Translations under genes and position numbers: made by a program | Part shown: piece after piece, positions 43,440 through 52,589 of the stretch | Position numbering within the stretch: position 1 is the stretch's first letter | Layout: each line of letters begins with the position of its first letter | NCBI GenBank assembly: GCA_963801505.1 | Contig: CAWDEY010000020.1 | Coordinates: forward strand, 124,001 to 188,000 | DNA length: 64,000 bases | Source of the DNA: JAOUFP01 sp963801505 | Lineage (GTDB): Bacteria; Nitrospirota; Thermodesulfovibrionia; Thermodesulfovibrionales; UBA6898 | Direction: 5' to 3' | The notes under the pieces: model-generated | The model's database searches: none | What the model saw: the letters and a program-made list of their open reading frames with translations, nothing else | Told to the model about the DNA's origin: nothing

Positions 43440-44127
43440 TGAAGAATTTCTCCGGAGATTGCATGCTTTCTACAAACATGGGCAGAAGAAACATCGATAC
43501 AGCCTTTGCCCTGTTCCAAACCCCTTTTATATTGGCTGATATTATGTGTTCCCTGTAATTTTCATACAGCATGTCCTTTAATACCGGAAAACATTTCAGG
43601 GTAAGCCCCATCATGTAAAAGAAGTCTTTTACAGGCAGACCGGTCCTCTCAAAGGGACTCAGCAGCCTCCAGAGGCCGTGTATGATCTCCTCTGTCTTTG
43701 AGGTTGCTATAAGGACCTTCGCGCCAAATATCATAAAAAGGACCCGTAAGGTCCTTATCGCAGCAATATCTAACCCCTCATCAGTAATCACCACAGGACC
43801 GGCTGAAAACAGTATCTTCCCGTGCTGGTTCATCACATTACTGATAAAGGTGAATGTAAGGAATATGCTTATAGGTATCCAGCCGGACTTAACAGCCCTC
43901 AAAGGGACCTTCAGGAGAAATAAGCAGAGGAGAAAAAAAATAACAGCATATGCCTTCAGGCTGCTCAGGGCAGAAACGAGGACGACAAAAAAGACATAAA
44001 AAAGGATCCGTATCTCAGGGGGCAATGTTTTCTCTGAAACCGGCCACAGTCTGGCCTTCCGGCGCCTTCGCCATATATTTGACGATCCCCTCTGATATGG
44101 ATTTAGCAAGATTGCCCCTGTAAGCAT
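43408..44127 (-). CDS. EcfT/CbiQ-like membrane protein
   Basis: Membrane protein with about five hydrophobic segments after a basic N terminus, resembling the EcfT/CbiQ transmembrane subunit of ECF importers (coupling-helix-like region near MFVESMQSPEKFF), though the Ala-Arg-Gly motifs are not clear. ATG 44127 overlaps the amidase gene by 113 bases; a TTG at 44025 with AGAG upstream is a tidier start and would remove the unusual N terminus. No ECF ATPases or S component are adjacent. Confidence 0.6.
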   Translation of the reverse strand: MLTGAILLNPYQRGSSNIWRRRRKARLWPVSEKTLPPEIRILFYVFFVVLVSALSSLKAYAVIFFLLCLFLLKVPLRAVKSGWIPISIFLTFTFISNVMNQHGKILFSAGPVVITDEGLDIAAIRTLRVLFMIFGAKVLIATSKTEEIIHGLWRLLSPFERTGLPVKDFFYMMGLTLKCFPVLKDMLYENYREHIISANIKGVWNRAKAVSMFLLPMFVESMQSPEKFFIEAETGEKAN

Positions 44128-45196
44128 CCTTTGAAAGGAGCTTCTCTTCCAGAGGATTGCTTATGAAGGAGACCTCAACAAGCACTGAAGGCATTTTTGC
44201 CCCGAAAAGAACGTAGAACAAGGCCTGTTTTACTCCGAGGTCAACGATGTGATTATAATCCCTGTGAAGGTCACTCACCAGGTTCTTTTGTATGTAATTT
44301 GCAAGTTTTATCGATTCATCCCTCTTATTTTCCCTCGACAAATCGTTCAAAATCATATCGAGGCTGTCCATCTCTTTCTTGTTCATCTGTCTCATCTTTT
44401 TAAGAGAGATGGCATTTTCACGCGCAGCTACCTTCATTGACTCTTCGCTATTGGTCCAGTTAAGCATATAAGTTTCTATGCCCTTTGCTGCACTGTGCGG
44501 GCTCGCGTTGGCATGGATTGATACAAACAGATCTGCGTTTTTGCTGTTTGCAATAGCAGTACGTTGCTCCAGGGGGATAAATACATCCTTGTCCCGCGTG
44601 AGGAATATTTCAAAATTTGGATTTTTTGCAAGGAGGTCCCTCAATTTCAGCGCTATATCAAGTACAACATCCTTTTCATATAGTTTATTGGGGCCTACAG
44701 CGCCGGGGTCATGCCCTCCGTGGCCCGCATCGATGACAATCCTCTTTTTCTCAGAAAAGGTCACCTTTCCGTATATATCGATAATGATCCTTGCAGGGTC
44801 TTCCAGGTTGACTATCTTGTAATCAGTGATTTTTTCAAGGTCAAGTACCACCCTTACTGTGCTGCTGTCAAACTGCCCTGCCCGGACTGATTTGAGCATC
44901 TCATTGCTTACAGAAATATTCTTTTTTATCTCCGTGTTGATCCTGCTATTTCTGAGATCAAAATACAGCCTGTCAGGATTGGAAAGTCGCTTTTGAGTAA
45001 ACTCTGTCTGGTCCGTCAGACTGATTACCACCCTTGTATATTCAGGGTATGACCAGTAACGTATATCAGTTACATCGACTGCACCTGCGGCAAAAGAAGA
45101 GAAGGGAAGGAAAAGTGTTAAAACAATGGACAAAGAAAGAATGCCAGCTGATATAGACAAAGACTTCATATGAATCTTGATGTCATGCCTCCGCAT
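44015..45196 (-). CDS. AmiC-type N-acetylmuramoyl-L-alanine amidase
   Basis: Signal peptide, AMIN domain (about 40-130: DVTDIRYWSYPEYTRVVISL) that targets the division septum or wall, then Amidase_3 with zinc residues in VIDAGHGGHDPGAVG, ELL-equivalent Glu, VSIHANAS and the C-terminal catalytic Glu (VEVSFISNPLEE). It splits the peptide from glycan during daughter-cell separation. 393 residues. Start 45196 or an inner ATG at 45169; neither has a strong ribosome site. Confidence 0.92.
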   Translation of the reverse strand: MRRHDIKIHMKSLSISAGILSLSIVLTLFLPFSSFAAGAVDVTDIRYWSYPEYTRVVISLTDQTEFTQKRLSNPDRLYFDLRNSRINTEIKKNISVSNEMLKSVRAGQFDSSTVRVVLDLEKITDYKIVNLEDPARIIIDIYGKVTFSEKKRIVIDAGHGGHDPGAVGPNKLYEKDVVLDIALKLRDLLAKNPNFEIFLTRDKDVFIPLEQRTAIANSKNADLFVSIHANASPHSAAKGIETYMLNWTNSEESMKVAARENAISLKKMRQMNKKEMDSLDMILNDLSRENKRDESIKLANYIQKNLVSDLHRDYNHIVDLGVKQALFYVLFGAKMPSVLVEVSFISNPLEEKLLSKDAYRGNLAKSISEGIVKYMAKAPEGQTVAGFRENIAP

Positions 45197-45211
45197 TATA
45201 AAAAACTTATA

Positions 45212-45433
45212 TTAAACAGCCTGCACAGAGGTTATCTCAGGGACCTCTTTTTTTATACTGGATTCCACCCAGTTCTTCATTGTGAGCGATGACATCTGGC
45301 AGGTTTTACAGGAACCCTTCAGCCTCACATATACCACGCCATCTCTCACATCGACAAGCTCGATGTCACCACCTTCAGATTTCAGTCCGACACGCACCTT
45401 TTCTAAAGCAGCTTCAACCCTTTCCCTGAGCAT
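45212..45433 (-). CDS. NifU C-terminal domain (Nfu) iron-sulfur carrier
   Basis: 73 residues from ATG 45433, which follows a perfect AGGAGG; the frame continues to 45472 but without a ribosome site. Hallmarks: ALEKVRVGLKSEGGDIELVDV and the CxxC cluster site (GSCKTCQMSS). It carries a 4Fe-4S cluster between two monomers and hands it to target proteins, fitting an organism rich in iron-sulfur enzymes. Confidence 0.9.
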   Translation of the reverse strand: MLRERVEAALEKVRVGLKSEGGDIELVDVRDGVVYVRLKGSCKTCQMSSLTMKNWVESSIKKEVPEITSVQAV

Positions 45434-45545
45434 GTCTTCCTCCTTACTGTTACATATTAGTAAATTAACCAATAATATTCAAGTATCTTATTATACAGGA
45501 AGGGCCTCGATATTAATAATAAAGGATAAATAAGCTATTGAAAAT

Positions 45546-46148
45546 TCATGCTATCATGATAAGCAGGCTCTCCATGGAAGTCGACCAGAGTATGTCCAGG
45601 GCGAGGTGAAACTCGCAGGTGCTGTCAAAGAGGATGTCGGCCCTTGGGGGAAACTCATCATCCTCCTCCCAGAGAATTATAACCACGGGCAGCCTCGGAA
45701 AAGGGAAAAGCTTTACCGAGGCATCACCATAATTCATCTGCCTGCCGCCGAGGTCTGCTCCCCTTTTTAGAAACCCTGCTTTGTCATTGCCGTATTTTAA
45801 AGCCAGTTTATCAAGCGGAAGCACATGCGTTCCTCTGAAAAAAATATTGCCTCCTTTGAAACTGACCGGCTTCACAAGCCTTTCTGTCAACGGGACATCC
45901 ATTGCAGAGGTAAGATAGACGGGGATGGAAAGCCTTGAAAAATATCCCAGCCTGTTTAAAAGCAGATCAGCGTAAGGCGCTTCGCTGTATATGCTCTTGC
46001 TTTCAGGGTCAACGGACAATTCCATGCCGAAGGCTTTCAGCAGATAGATGCCGGTTGCCTCATCAAATGAGACCATAGCGTTCCTGCATACATCTGCAGG
46101 TGTCAGGCCTTTAAGTATTTTCCACGCCTTTTCTTCGCCTGAGGACAT
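45546..46148 (-). CDS. DUF3786 domain protein
   Basis: 200 residues with the family's C-terminal signature (PVVIILWEEDDEFPPRADILFD). Seen mostly in anaerobes and often near corrinoid, methyl-transfer or iron-sulfur genes. Function unknown. No membrane segment or signal peptide. It lies in its own transcription unit. Confidence 0.78.
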   Translation of the reverse strand: MSSGEEKAWKILKGLTPADVCRNAMVSFDEATGIYLLKAFGMELSVDPESKSIYSEAPYADLLLNRLGYFSRLSIPVYLTSAMDVPLTERLVKPVSFKGGNIFFRGTHVLPLDKLALKYGNDKAGFLKRGADLGGRQMNYGDASVKLFPFPRLPVVIILWEEDDEFPPRADILFDSTCEFHLALDILWSTSMESLLIMIA

Positions 46149-46292
46149 TTTTTATTATACCTTAAGTCAAAAAACAGATAAGAGCAAAGTTTATTAATAC
46201 TCGCATTGGGGGACAAGGACGAGTCCATTCACAATTGCACCAAAGAGTGCCATAATAGTGACCAACGTATCTAATATAGGGAGGATTTTTTC

Positions 46293-46739
46293 ATGAATAC
46301 TTTTCGTCAGTCAGTCATCACATATTTCCTGGCACTTCTTATTTTAAACAGCGTAGCCATAAATGCGTCGGCCGCTGAGTATGAGGGCGTAAAAGCAACT
46401 CAGATCAAAAAAGCAACGACCGCATCTAGCGGTCAGAAACTTGCTTATCCAAGTACAGACAGTCCCGAGGTCACAGTGCTGATGGTCGAAATACCTGCCG
46501 GCGCGGAAACCGGATGGCACATCCACCCTTTCCCTGTCTATGCCTATATGCTCTCCGGCGCTATCACAGTTGAGATGGAAAACAATGAGCAATACAATTT
46601 CAAGGAGGGGGATGCAATCCTTGAAGTAGTCAATACTCCGCATAACGGAAGAAATGTGGGTACAGTACCTGCAAAACTCGTGGTCTTCTACACAGGAGAG
46701 CAGGGGGAGCCAAATACAGTCAAGGTGACCAGAAAATAA
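46293..46739 (+). CDS. secreted cupin-domain protein
   Basis: 148 residues with a signal peptide (residues 1-28, ending INASAAEYE) and one cupin barrel: metal-ligand motif 1 GAETGWHIHPFPVYAYMLSG and motif 2 DAILEVVNTPHNGRN. The His residues suggest a bound metal. GGGAGG ribosome site. Periplasmic; substrate unknown. Confidence 0.83.
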   Translation: MNTFRQSVITYFLALLILNSVAINASAAEYEGVKATQIKKATTASSGQKLAYPSTDSPEVTVLMVEIPAGAETGWHIHPFPVYAYMLSGAITVEMENNEQYNFKEGDAILEVVNTPHNGRNVGTVPAKLVVFYTGEQGEPNTVKVTRK

Positions 46740-46740
46740 C

Positions 46741-47018
46741 CCTAATTACGGCAGTTGATCGCGCAAAGTCGCAGAGGTCGCGAAGAAAAACAAAACTTGG
46801 AATGGGCACTTGATTCACCCTTACGGCAAGCAATGATATGAATAATTTTAAAAGTTCACCGCAGAGGCGCAGAGTTCGCAGAGAGTGTAATTATATATTT
46901 CTGCTGAGAGGGCAGAAATATATAAACTGACATGAGTAATGTTTTTTTGTTTTCGGGCCTCTCACCGGAAAACAAAATTCACTATATCTCTGCGAACTCT
47001 GTGCCTCTGCGGTAAAAA
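46741..47018. repeat. repeat family C, large palindromic copy with perfect hairpin
   Basis: Outer arms ACCGCAGAGGCGCAGAGTTC (about 46857) and GAACTCTGTGCCTCTGCGGT (about 46994) are inverted and differ by one base. In the middle TATATATTTCTGC (46892-46904) and GCAGAAATATATA (46912-46924) form a perfect 13-bp hairpin with a 7-base loop. To its left is a GCAGTTGATCGCGCAAAG segment shared with 58472 and 51280. No coding content. Confidence 0.85.
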
Positions 47019-47029
47019 ATGTATTTTGG

Positions 47030-49564
47030 TTATTTTTCCCTGGCCTTCAACTTCCTTGTCGGCATGGCATTCCAGGGGTCCTCAGGCCATGGGTGTTTCG
47101 GATATCTCCCCTTGAGCTCCCTCTTTACCATCTGGTAGCCGTTGTTCCAGAAGCCCTTGAGGTCCTGGGTGATCTGGACAGGCCTGCGTGCCGGAGATAA
47201 AAGATGAAGCAGCAGTTTCACCCTGCCGTCTGCTATCTCCGGTGTATCAGAAAGACCGAACATCTCCTGAAGCTTGACTGCCAGGACCGGGGTATCTCCT
47301 GAAGTGTAATCAATTGATATGCGGCAGCCGCTTGGCACAACGATTGATACTGGCGCCAGTTCATCAAGGTGCCGCTGCTGCAGCCGTGAAAGCCTGGCAC
47401 ACATTGCAGGGAGAATATCAAGACTGCTTAGTCCCTGAGCTGTACGTATATTTCCAAGCCATGGCAGCAGCCAGTCCTCAGGCCTGGCAGTAAGGCATTC
47501 ATCCGAAAGGTCAGGCCAGGCCTCTTCAGCAAAACTCCTTTTCATTAGCGCAACTCGTCCCTGAAACTGCCGGACTTCCCTGCTGAAATTAAGCATCACT
47601 GAAGGACTGGAACGGATAACATCGCAGAGGATGGGCAGAGTTTCAGCGTCAGTTGGCTTGAACGGTTTTGTAGAAAGCAAAACAGCGCCCAGCCGTTCTT
47701 CTACATGAGCTGTAATCCTTTTTTCCCTTTTGTCCCACTCAACCCTTCGGATGGTTTCGATACGATCACTGCATTCCTCTCTGATAATTGCCTCTCTGAG
47801 GGGAGTTGCGAGATGTACCAACCCTTCTGCCTTGTCAACTGCATCCACATTAACAGCGATAATAAAAGGGCTCTTTACCAGACTGCTCATCGGAGAAAGA
47901 CGAACTCCCCTTCCCTGACACAGAAGGAACCGCTCCTTGCCGTCTTCGCGCAGCTTTGCGACCCTGTCAGGGAAACCGCAAAGGAGCAGCCTCGATATCA
48001 TGTCCGTATAATCAGAGGCTTCAGCAGAGACCTTTCCTTTTTTTCCTATGAGTCTCATAAGCTGTTTTGATGTTCTATCAACTGCCCTGAGCGCCCAGGG
48101 ATCTGAAGCAGTACTTTCCCTGCCCTTTCTCCACAGCCTGAGTATATCGACTCTTTCTGCGATGTCCGCCTCTTTTGCAAAGGCCATACCGCCGGGGCCA
48201 CTTCTTCGTAGAATGTCTCTTTCAGAAAGAAGCGCCGCAAGGTCTGCGCCCAGAACTGCACATCCAAGTTCACCTGCCCTATGCATCAGTCTGGCAAGCC
48301 TGGGATGCAGCGGCAGGCCGGCCATTATTTTTCCGGCAGGAGTGACAGAACCTTTAACATCTAATGCTCCAAGATCATTTAAAAGGCGAAGTGCGGAATT
48401 CCATGAAGCCTCAGGAGGCGCATCGAGCCAACATAAAGCAGAGGGGTCTTTCACACCCCATGCGGCAAGTTCAAGCGCAAGGCCGGAGAGATCAGCAACA
48501 AGGACCTCAGGAGGCGCAAAGGGTATCATAACATCAAAGGCATACCTGCTGTAGAGGCGATAACATACGCCGGGACCGAGCCTGCCTGCCCTTCCCTTGC
48601 GCTGCGCAGCAGAGGCCTTTGATACAGGAATAGTTATCAGCCTGTTCATTCCTGTTGACGGATCATACTGAAGCCTCCGGGTCAGTCCGCTGTCCACAAC
48701 TACCTGTACTCCCTCAATTGTCAGGCTAGTCTCAGCTATATTTGTTGCGAGCACGATCTTGCGGCTATTCGACGGAAGAAGAGCGCGTTGCTGCTCTTCA
48801 AAGGGCAGGTCGGCATAAAGGGGATGCAGTGTAATGTCCATGCCAACGCGCTCTAAAACAGGACTAAGCGCCTCGCTGCAAAGGCGTATCTCACCAAAAC
48901 CAGGAAGAAATACCAGAATGTCCCCTGAGGTCTCTTTAAGTGCAGTACGGACAGCATTGACAACGCGTTCCATAAAAGGAGTTTCTTTGCTCACAGCAAT
49001 GTAATGTTCCTCTACAGGGAAGGCCTTACCGCCCGCTGTAATGACAGGTGCCCCGCCCAACAAGGAAGCGACCGGGCCACAGTCAAGCGTGGCTGACATG
49101 ACAAGGACCTTCAGGTCTTCCCTTAGGCTTCTTTGTATATCGATACATAAGCTGAGTGCCAGGTCTGCGTTGAGACTTCGCTCGTGAAACTCATCAAAGA
49201 TGACCATTGCTACCCCTTCAAGGCCGGGGTCGGATTGAATTCTGCGTGTGAGTATGCCCTCAGTTACAACCTCGATTCGCGTCTTCTTTGACGTCCTGCT
49301 GTCAAACCTTATGGAATACCCAATGGTTTGTCCTGTTTCCTCGCCTATAGTCTGCGCCATCCACCTGGCGGCTGAAACCGCCGCAAGTCTGCGCGGTTCG
49401 AGCATAACTATACGGCCTCTATCAGGCTGGATTACATCGAGCAGTGCCAGAGGAACACGTGTGGTCTTTCCAGCGCCTGGAGGGGCCTGCAAAACAACTG
49501 ACTGGTTTCTCTGCACAGCCGCTTTAAGGTCTGAAAGTATGTTGTCTATCGGATATGTCATCAA
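47030..49564 (-). CDS. hrpB: ATP-dependent DEAH-box helicase HrpB
   Basis: 844 residues: motif I APPGAGKTT, DEAH variant DEFHER, SAT, helicase C with RKGRAGR, HA2 and the C-terminal HrpB domain (PWPEDPWNAMPTRKLK). Overlaps the YkgJ-like gene by four bases. HrpB is an RNA helicase-like protein whose precise role is unclear. Confidence 0.93.
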   Translation of the reverse strand: MMTYPIDNILSDLKAAVQRNQSVVLQAPPGAGKTTRVPLALLDVIQPDRGRIVMLEPRRLAAVSAARWMAQTIGEETGQTIGYSIRFDSRTSKKTRIEVVTEGILTRRIQSDPGLEGVAMVIFDEFHERSLNADLALSLCIDIQRSLREDLKVLVMSATLDCGPVASLLGGAPVITAGGKAFPVEEHYIAVSKETPFMERVVNAVRTALKETSGDILVFLPGFGEIRLCSEALSPVLERVGMDITLHPLYADLPFEEQQRALLPSNSRKIVLATNIAETSLTIEGVQVVVDSGLTRRLQYDPSTGMNRLITIPVSKASAAQRKGRAGRLGPGVCYRLYSRYAFDVMIPFAPPEVLVADLSGLALELAAWGVKDPSALCWLDAPPEASWNSALRLLNDLGALDVKGSVTPAGKIMAGLPLHPRLARLMHRAGELGCAVLGADLAALLSERDILRRSGPGGMAFAKEADIAERVDILRLWRKGRESTASDPWALRAVDRTSKQLMRLIGKKGKVSAEASDYTDMISRLLLCGFPDRVAKLREDGKERFLLCQGRGVRLSPMSSLVKSPFIIAVNVDAVDKAEGLVHLATPLREAIIREECSDRIETIRRVEWDKREKRITAHVEERLGAVLLSTKPFKPTDAETLPILCDVIRSSPSVMLNFSREVRQFQGRVALMKRSFAEEAWPDLSDECLTARPEDWLLPWLGNIRTAQGLSSLDILPAMCARLSRLQQRHLDELAPVSIVVPSGCRISIDYTSGDTPVLAVKLQEMFGLSDTPEIADGRVKLLLHLLSPARRPVQITQDLKGFWNNGYQMVKRELKGRYPKHPWPEDPWNAMPTRKLKAREK

Positions 49565-49827
49565 GGCGTTTCAGTCGCGACTTCAAGCAGCGCCATAAGC
49601 TCAAGGGCCTCACTTGCGGACCTCCCGCAGAAATCCTCGGAGGCGTAATAGGAGGCGCAAAACACAGGTCGTTCATGTCTTCCGTAAAGGCTGCAGAGAT
49701 TATCTTCACTTAGTTGAATACAGCGAACACCCGCGGGCTTACCCTCAGGCATCCCTGGAATGGGCGATGATATGGATGGAGCGATGCAGCAGGCCCCGCA
49801 TCCCTTCCGGCACTGAAATTTCTTCAT
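49561..49827 (-). CDS. YkgJ-family cysteine cluster protein
   Basis: 88 residues with CRKGCGACC at the N terminus and later cysteines (VRCIQL, NLCSLY, VFCASY), the YkgJ/CxxCxxCC metal-binding pattern for zinc or iron. It is the upstream, coupled partner of hrpB (overlap ATGA), an arrangement I know in other bacteria. Confidence 0.83.
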   Translation of the reverse strand: MKKFQCRKGCGACCIAPSISSPIPGMPEGKPAGVRCIQLSEDNLCSLYGRHERPVFCASYYASEDFCGRSASEALELMALLEVATETP

Positions 49828-49931
49828 TCATGACCTCGTTTTAAGCATCAATAGTTTAAAGTATTTTTAACACAAAAGTCCTGCAATGTGACGTCCCTGC
49901 ATCATTGAGTCTGCGCACAGCAATGATTTAT

Positions 49932-50010
49932 AAAATCCCTCCTAACCTCCCTTTTCCAAAGGGAGGAATAATCCCCCTCTTTGGCAAAGAGGGGTGAGGG
50001 GAGATTTTCT
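49932..50010. repeat. repeat family A, copy 3
   Basis: AAAATCCCTCCTAACCTCCC to GTGAGGGGAGATTTTCT, with both inner hairpins. Confidence 0.85.
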
Positions 50011-50130
50011 CAATAGTATGCATTCTATTACGAGACCTTAGACGTGTTTTGAAATCTTATACGCTGGGAAAATGTATCAGGAAAACAGTAAACTATTAAT
50101 AAGCTTGTAAATAATCGAAAAGTTTATTGT

Positions 50131-50208
50131 AAAATCCCTCCTGACCTCCCTTTGCAAAGGGAGGGATAATTCCCCTCTTTGACAAAGAGGGGCGAGGGGA
50201 GATTTTCT
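50131..50208. repeat. repeat family A, copy 4
   Basis: AAAATCCCTCCTGACCTCCC to GCGAGGGGAGATTTTCT. It is in the same orientation as the copy 120 bases earlier, so the two form a tandem array with the family B element that follows. Confidence 0.85.
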
Positions 50209-50225
50209 GAATCAGTCACCATTGC

Positions 50226-50363
50226 TTAGTGTCTGTGTATAAATTGCCATTTTTATTTTTTACCGTCATTCCCGCGAAGGCGGAAATCCAGTGTTTTAAG
50301 TAGGTTCTGGATCCCCGGGTCAAGCCCGAGCATGACAACTTCTTAATTTATACACAGACACTA
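50226..50363. repeat. repeat family B (MITE-like), best-preserved copy
   Basis: TTAGTGTCTGTGTATAAATT (50226-50245) and AATTTATACACAGACACTA (50345-50363) are perfect inverted ends. The interior contains CATTCCCGCGAAGGCGGAAA and GGGTCAAGCCCGAGCATGAC. No gene within. Confidence 0.9.
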
Positions 50364-50416
50364 CTTATGGTCTCCTTAATAATATTGGAGGTTACCATTT
50401 TGATCATCACGTATAA

Positions 50417-51118
50417 TTGCTGCAGCACCCTGAGGCATCCATGATACCATGGGAGTTCCTTGGCAACGCGCAGGTGCCTGGAAACGGCGGCACGCTAAGC
50501 TTGTACAAGCGCGGTGATGAGTTCTCAATCAGGATAGATAGTTGTGAGCTCATGAACAGTCGTGTCCATGGGTCGGAAGATGCCCTTGCCGAACTGGCTT
50601 GTGCAAGAGTCATTGATCGTTTCAATCCCGGAATACTGATCGGTGGGCTGGGGATGGGCTACACACTGGCCGCAGCTTTGAGCAGCCTGGGAGACAAGGG
50701 ACGTTTAGTAGTGGCAGAACTTGTACCGGAGGTTGTGCAGTGGAACCGGGGACCGCTTGCGCATCTGGCCGGTCATCCTCTGCAGGACAGCCGGGTCAGT
50801 ATCAGGAAGATCGATGTTGCCCGGATCATACAGAAAGAACATCAGTCCTTTGACGCTATTTTACTGGACGTTGACAACGGCCCCGAAGGCCTGGCCCGTA
50901 AGGGTAATGACTGGCTATATTCCGTGGAAGGTCTGGAGGCAGCTTTCGCGGCATTGCTGCCTGCTGGTGTGTTAGCTGTATGGTCGGCCAATCCAGACAG
51001 GGCCTTTGCACACCGTCTCCGCCAGGCGGGTTTTAAAGTGGACGAGGTCAAGGTAAGGGCCCGGGGTGACAAAGGTGGTGGAAGACACACTATCTGGCTT
51101 GCTGTCAGGGCCTCTTGA
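50417..51118 (+). CDS. spermidine synthase-like methyltransferase-fold protein
   Basis: 233 residues from TTG 50417; ATG 50441 with TGAGG upstream is an equally likely start. The Rossmann fold has a nucleotide loop (LIGGLGMGYTL), the acidic residue after strand 2 (VVAELVPEVVQW) and DAILLDVDNGPEGL, as in SpeE-like proteins. It lacks the usual full-length N-terminal barrel and the putrescine-site signature, so aminopropyl transfer is uncertain. Confidence 0.75.
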   Translation: MLQHPEASMIPWEFLGNAQVPGNGGTLSLYKRGDEFSIRIDSCELMNSRVHGSEDALAELACARVIDRFNPGILIGGLGMGYTLAAALSSLGDKGRLVVAELVPEVVQWNRGPLAHLAGHPLQDSRVSIRKIDVARIIQKEHQSFDAILLDVDNGPEGLARKGNDWLYSVEGLEAAFAALLPAGVLAVWSANPDRAFAHRLRQAGFKVDEVKVRARGDKGGGRHTIWLAVRAS

Positions 51119-51128
51119 GGATAAACCT

Positions 51129-51312
51129 AAATCAAGCAGTTAACCACAGAGCACACAGAGAAAGCCAAAAGCAGGCACTTCTAAACAGGGAAAGCATGGA
51201 GTTAGGGTCAAAACATGGCCCACAGTAACGGCAGATTACGTTTCCTTTCCAGGTCTCAGTTTTTCTTTGCGAACTTTTCGCCTTTGCGCGATCAATTGCC
51301 GCTTTCAGGATA
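51129..51312. repeat. repeat family C, copy 4
   Basis: AGCAGTTAACCACAGAGCAC at the left; TTTGCGCGATCAATTGCCGC at the right, the reverse of the GCAGTTGATCGCGCAAAG segment at 46754. Fills the gap between the SpeE-like gene and the kinase gene. Confidence 0.7.
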
Positions 51313-51337
51313 ATAGTATTTAAATGGTAATAAGAGA

Positions 51338-52579
51338 TCAGGTGACAATCAGCTTTTTGGGAAACCTGATTGTGAAATTAGTGCCTTTGTCTCCTGTATC
51401 AACCTTCAACTCTCCGCCATGGGAAACGACAATCTTGTGTACTATTGCAAGTCCAAGGCCTGTACCACGTTCCTTGGTGGTATAGAAAGGAAGAAATATT
51501 TTGTCTCTTATGCTCTCCGGAATTCCGTGTCCAGTGTCTGAAATGGAAATGCAAACAAGGTCATCAATGAAACCCCTGATCTCCAGTTCTCCTCCCTCAG
51601 GCATTGATTCTAAAGCGTTCTGAATCAGGTTCGTCAATGCCTGTCTTAACAGGACCTCGTCAGCATTGATATGCGGCAGCATATCTGTATTGACAGAGAC
51701 ATTAATCCCACCCGAACTTTCTTTAATGGAATTTAGACAGCCTTCTAAAAGCTCCTTCAGGTCAACCTCTGAAGCAATCAGGTCTGTAGGTTTGGCAAAG
51801 GAAAGGAAGTCAGTTATGATCCTGTCCATCACCACGACCTCTCTTGATATCGACTCGACAGCCGGCTTCATGGGAGCATCCACCTTCTTTGAAAGCATCC
51901 TTGTATAACCTGATATCACGGCCAGAGGGTTTCTCAGTTCATGGGCTATGCCGGCAGACATCTCTCCGAGGGTCGAAAGTTTTTCCCTGAGTTCTTTCTG
52001 GTGCTGGAACGCCTTCAACTCAGTCAGGTCTGTAAAGACAAGCAGCTGGCCAATTTTATTGTCTGTGCTGTCCTTAAGCGGAGAGACATTCAGCCCCAGC
52101 CAGATCCTCTTTCCGCTGTCTGTTGAATAACTGATTTCAGCCCTTTCAACAGTCTCCCTGCTGTCTATCATTTCCACAATCGGACTATGAAATACTTCCT
52201 GACATTTTTTCATCAGGACATCGGATTCGGACATCTCAAGGATTTCTTCAGCAGCGGCATTCATCTTGGTTATCCTTAATTCATGGTCAAAACTCACCAC
52301 CCCGCTGGGCACGCTCTGGAGGATATTCTCATTATAGAGCTCAACAGACCATGCCCGTTTCTCTGCGTCGTTCATCAGGTCCTGGAGTTGGAGTTCCTTC
52401 TCCTTAAGCTTTGATACGAGTTCGTGGAATGTATCGACAACAAAACCGACCTGCGTAACTTCCCTGATTTTTGCTTCCATTTTTTTCCTCTGGATATCGA
52501 GGACCAACCTGATCAGATAATACATAAACAGAAATAAAAGTAGGGTTATGATAGTGATTGCGGTTACGGCCTGTATCAT
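51338..52579 (-). CDS. membrane-anchored PAS histidine kinase
   Basis: 413 residues: one membrane helix (4-27), a coiled-coil linker, PAS (about 75-185), HisKA with phosphoacceptor His in SAGIAHELRNPLAVISGY, and HATPase with LIQNALES, DTGHGIP and GTGLGLAI. No response regulator gene is adjacent, so it is an orphan kinase. It lies 10 bases after the prepilin peptidase gene, suggesting a link to pilus control as with PilS (inference). Confidence 0.9.
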   Translation of the reverse strand: MIQAVTAITIITLLLFLFMYYLIRLVLDIQRKKMEAKIREVTQVGFVVDTFHELVSKLKEKELQLQDLMNDAEKRAWSVELYNENILQSVPSGVVSFDHELRITKMNAAAEEILEMSESDVLMKKCQEVFHSPIVEMIDSRETVERAEISYSTDSGKRIWLGLNVSPLKDSTDNKIGQLLVFTDLTELKAFQHQKELREKLSTLGEMSAGIAHELRNPLAVISGYTRMLSKKVDAPMKPAVESISREVVVMDRIITDFLSFAKPTDLIASEVDLKELLEGCLNSIKESSGGINVSVNTDMLPHINADEVLLRQALTNLIQNALESMPEGGELEIRGFIDDLVCISISDTGHGIPESIRDKIFLPFYTTKERGTGLGLAIVHKIVVSHGGELKVDTGDKGTNFTIRFPKKLIVT

Positions 52580-52589
52580 CTTTCTGAAA

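Noticed and set aside
46230..46256. Possible sigma-54 site on the minus strand (TGGCAC...GTGC)
   Set aside because: The GG-GC spacing is one base too long, and it would read away from the cupin gene.
48048..48554. 168-codon plus-strand frame
   Set aside because: It is a shadow of hrpB, rich in Ser/Ala/Arg as expected for antisense of a GC-biased gene.
49932..50363. CRISPR-like array of repeats
   Set aside because: The units are two different inverted-repeat families with no regular spacers and no cas genes.
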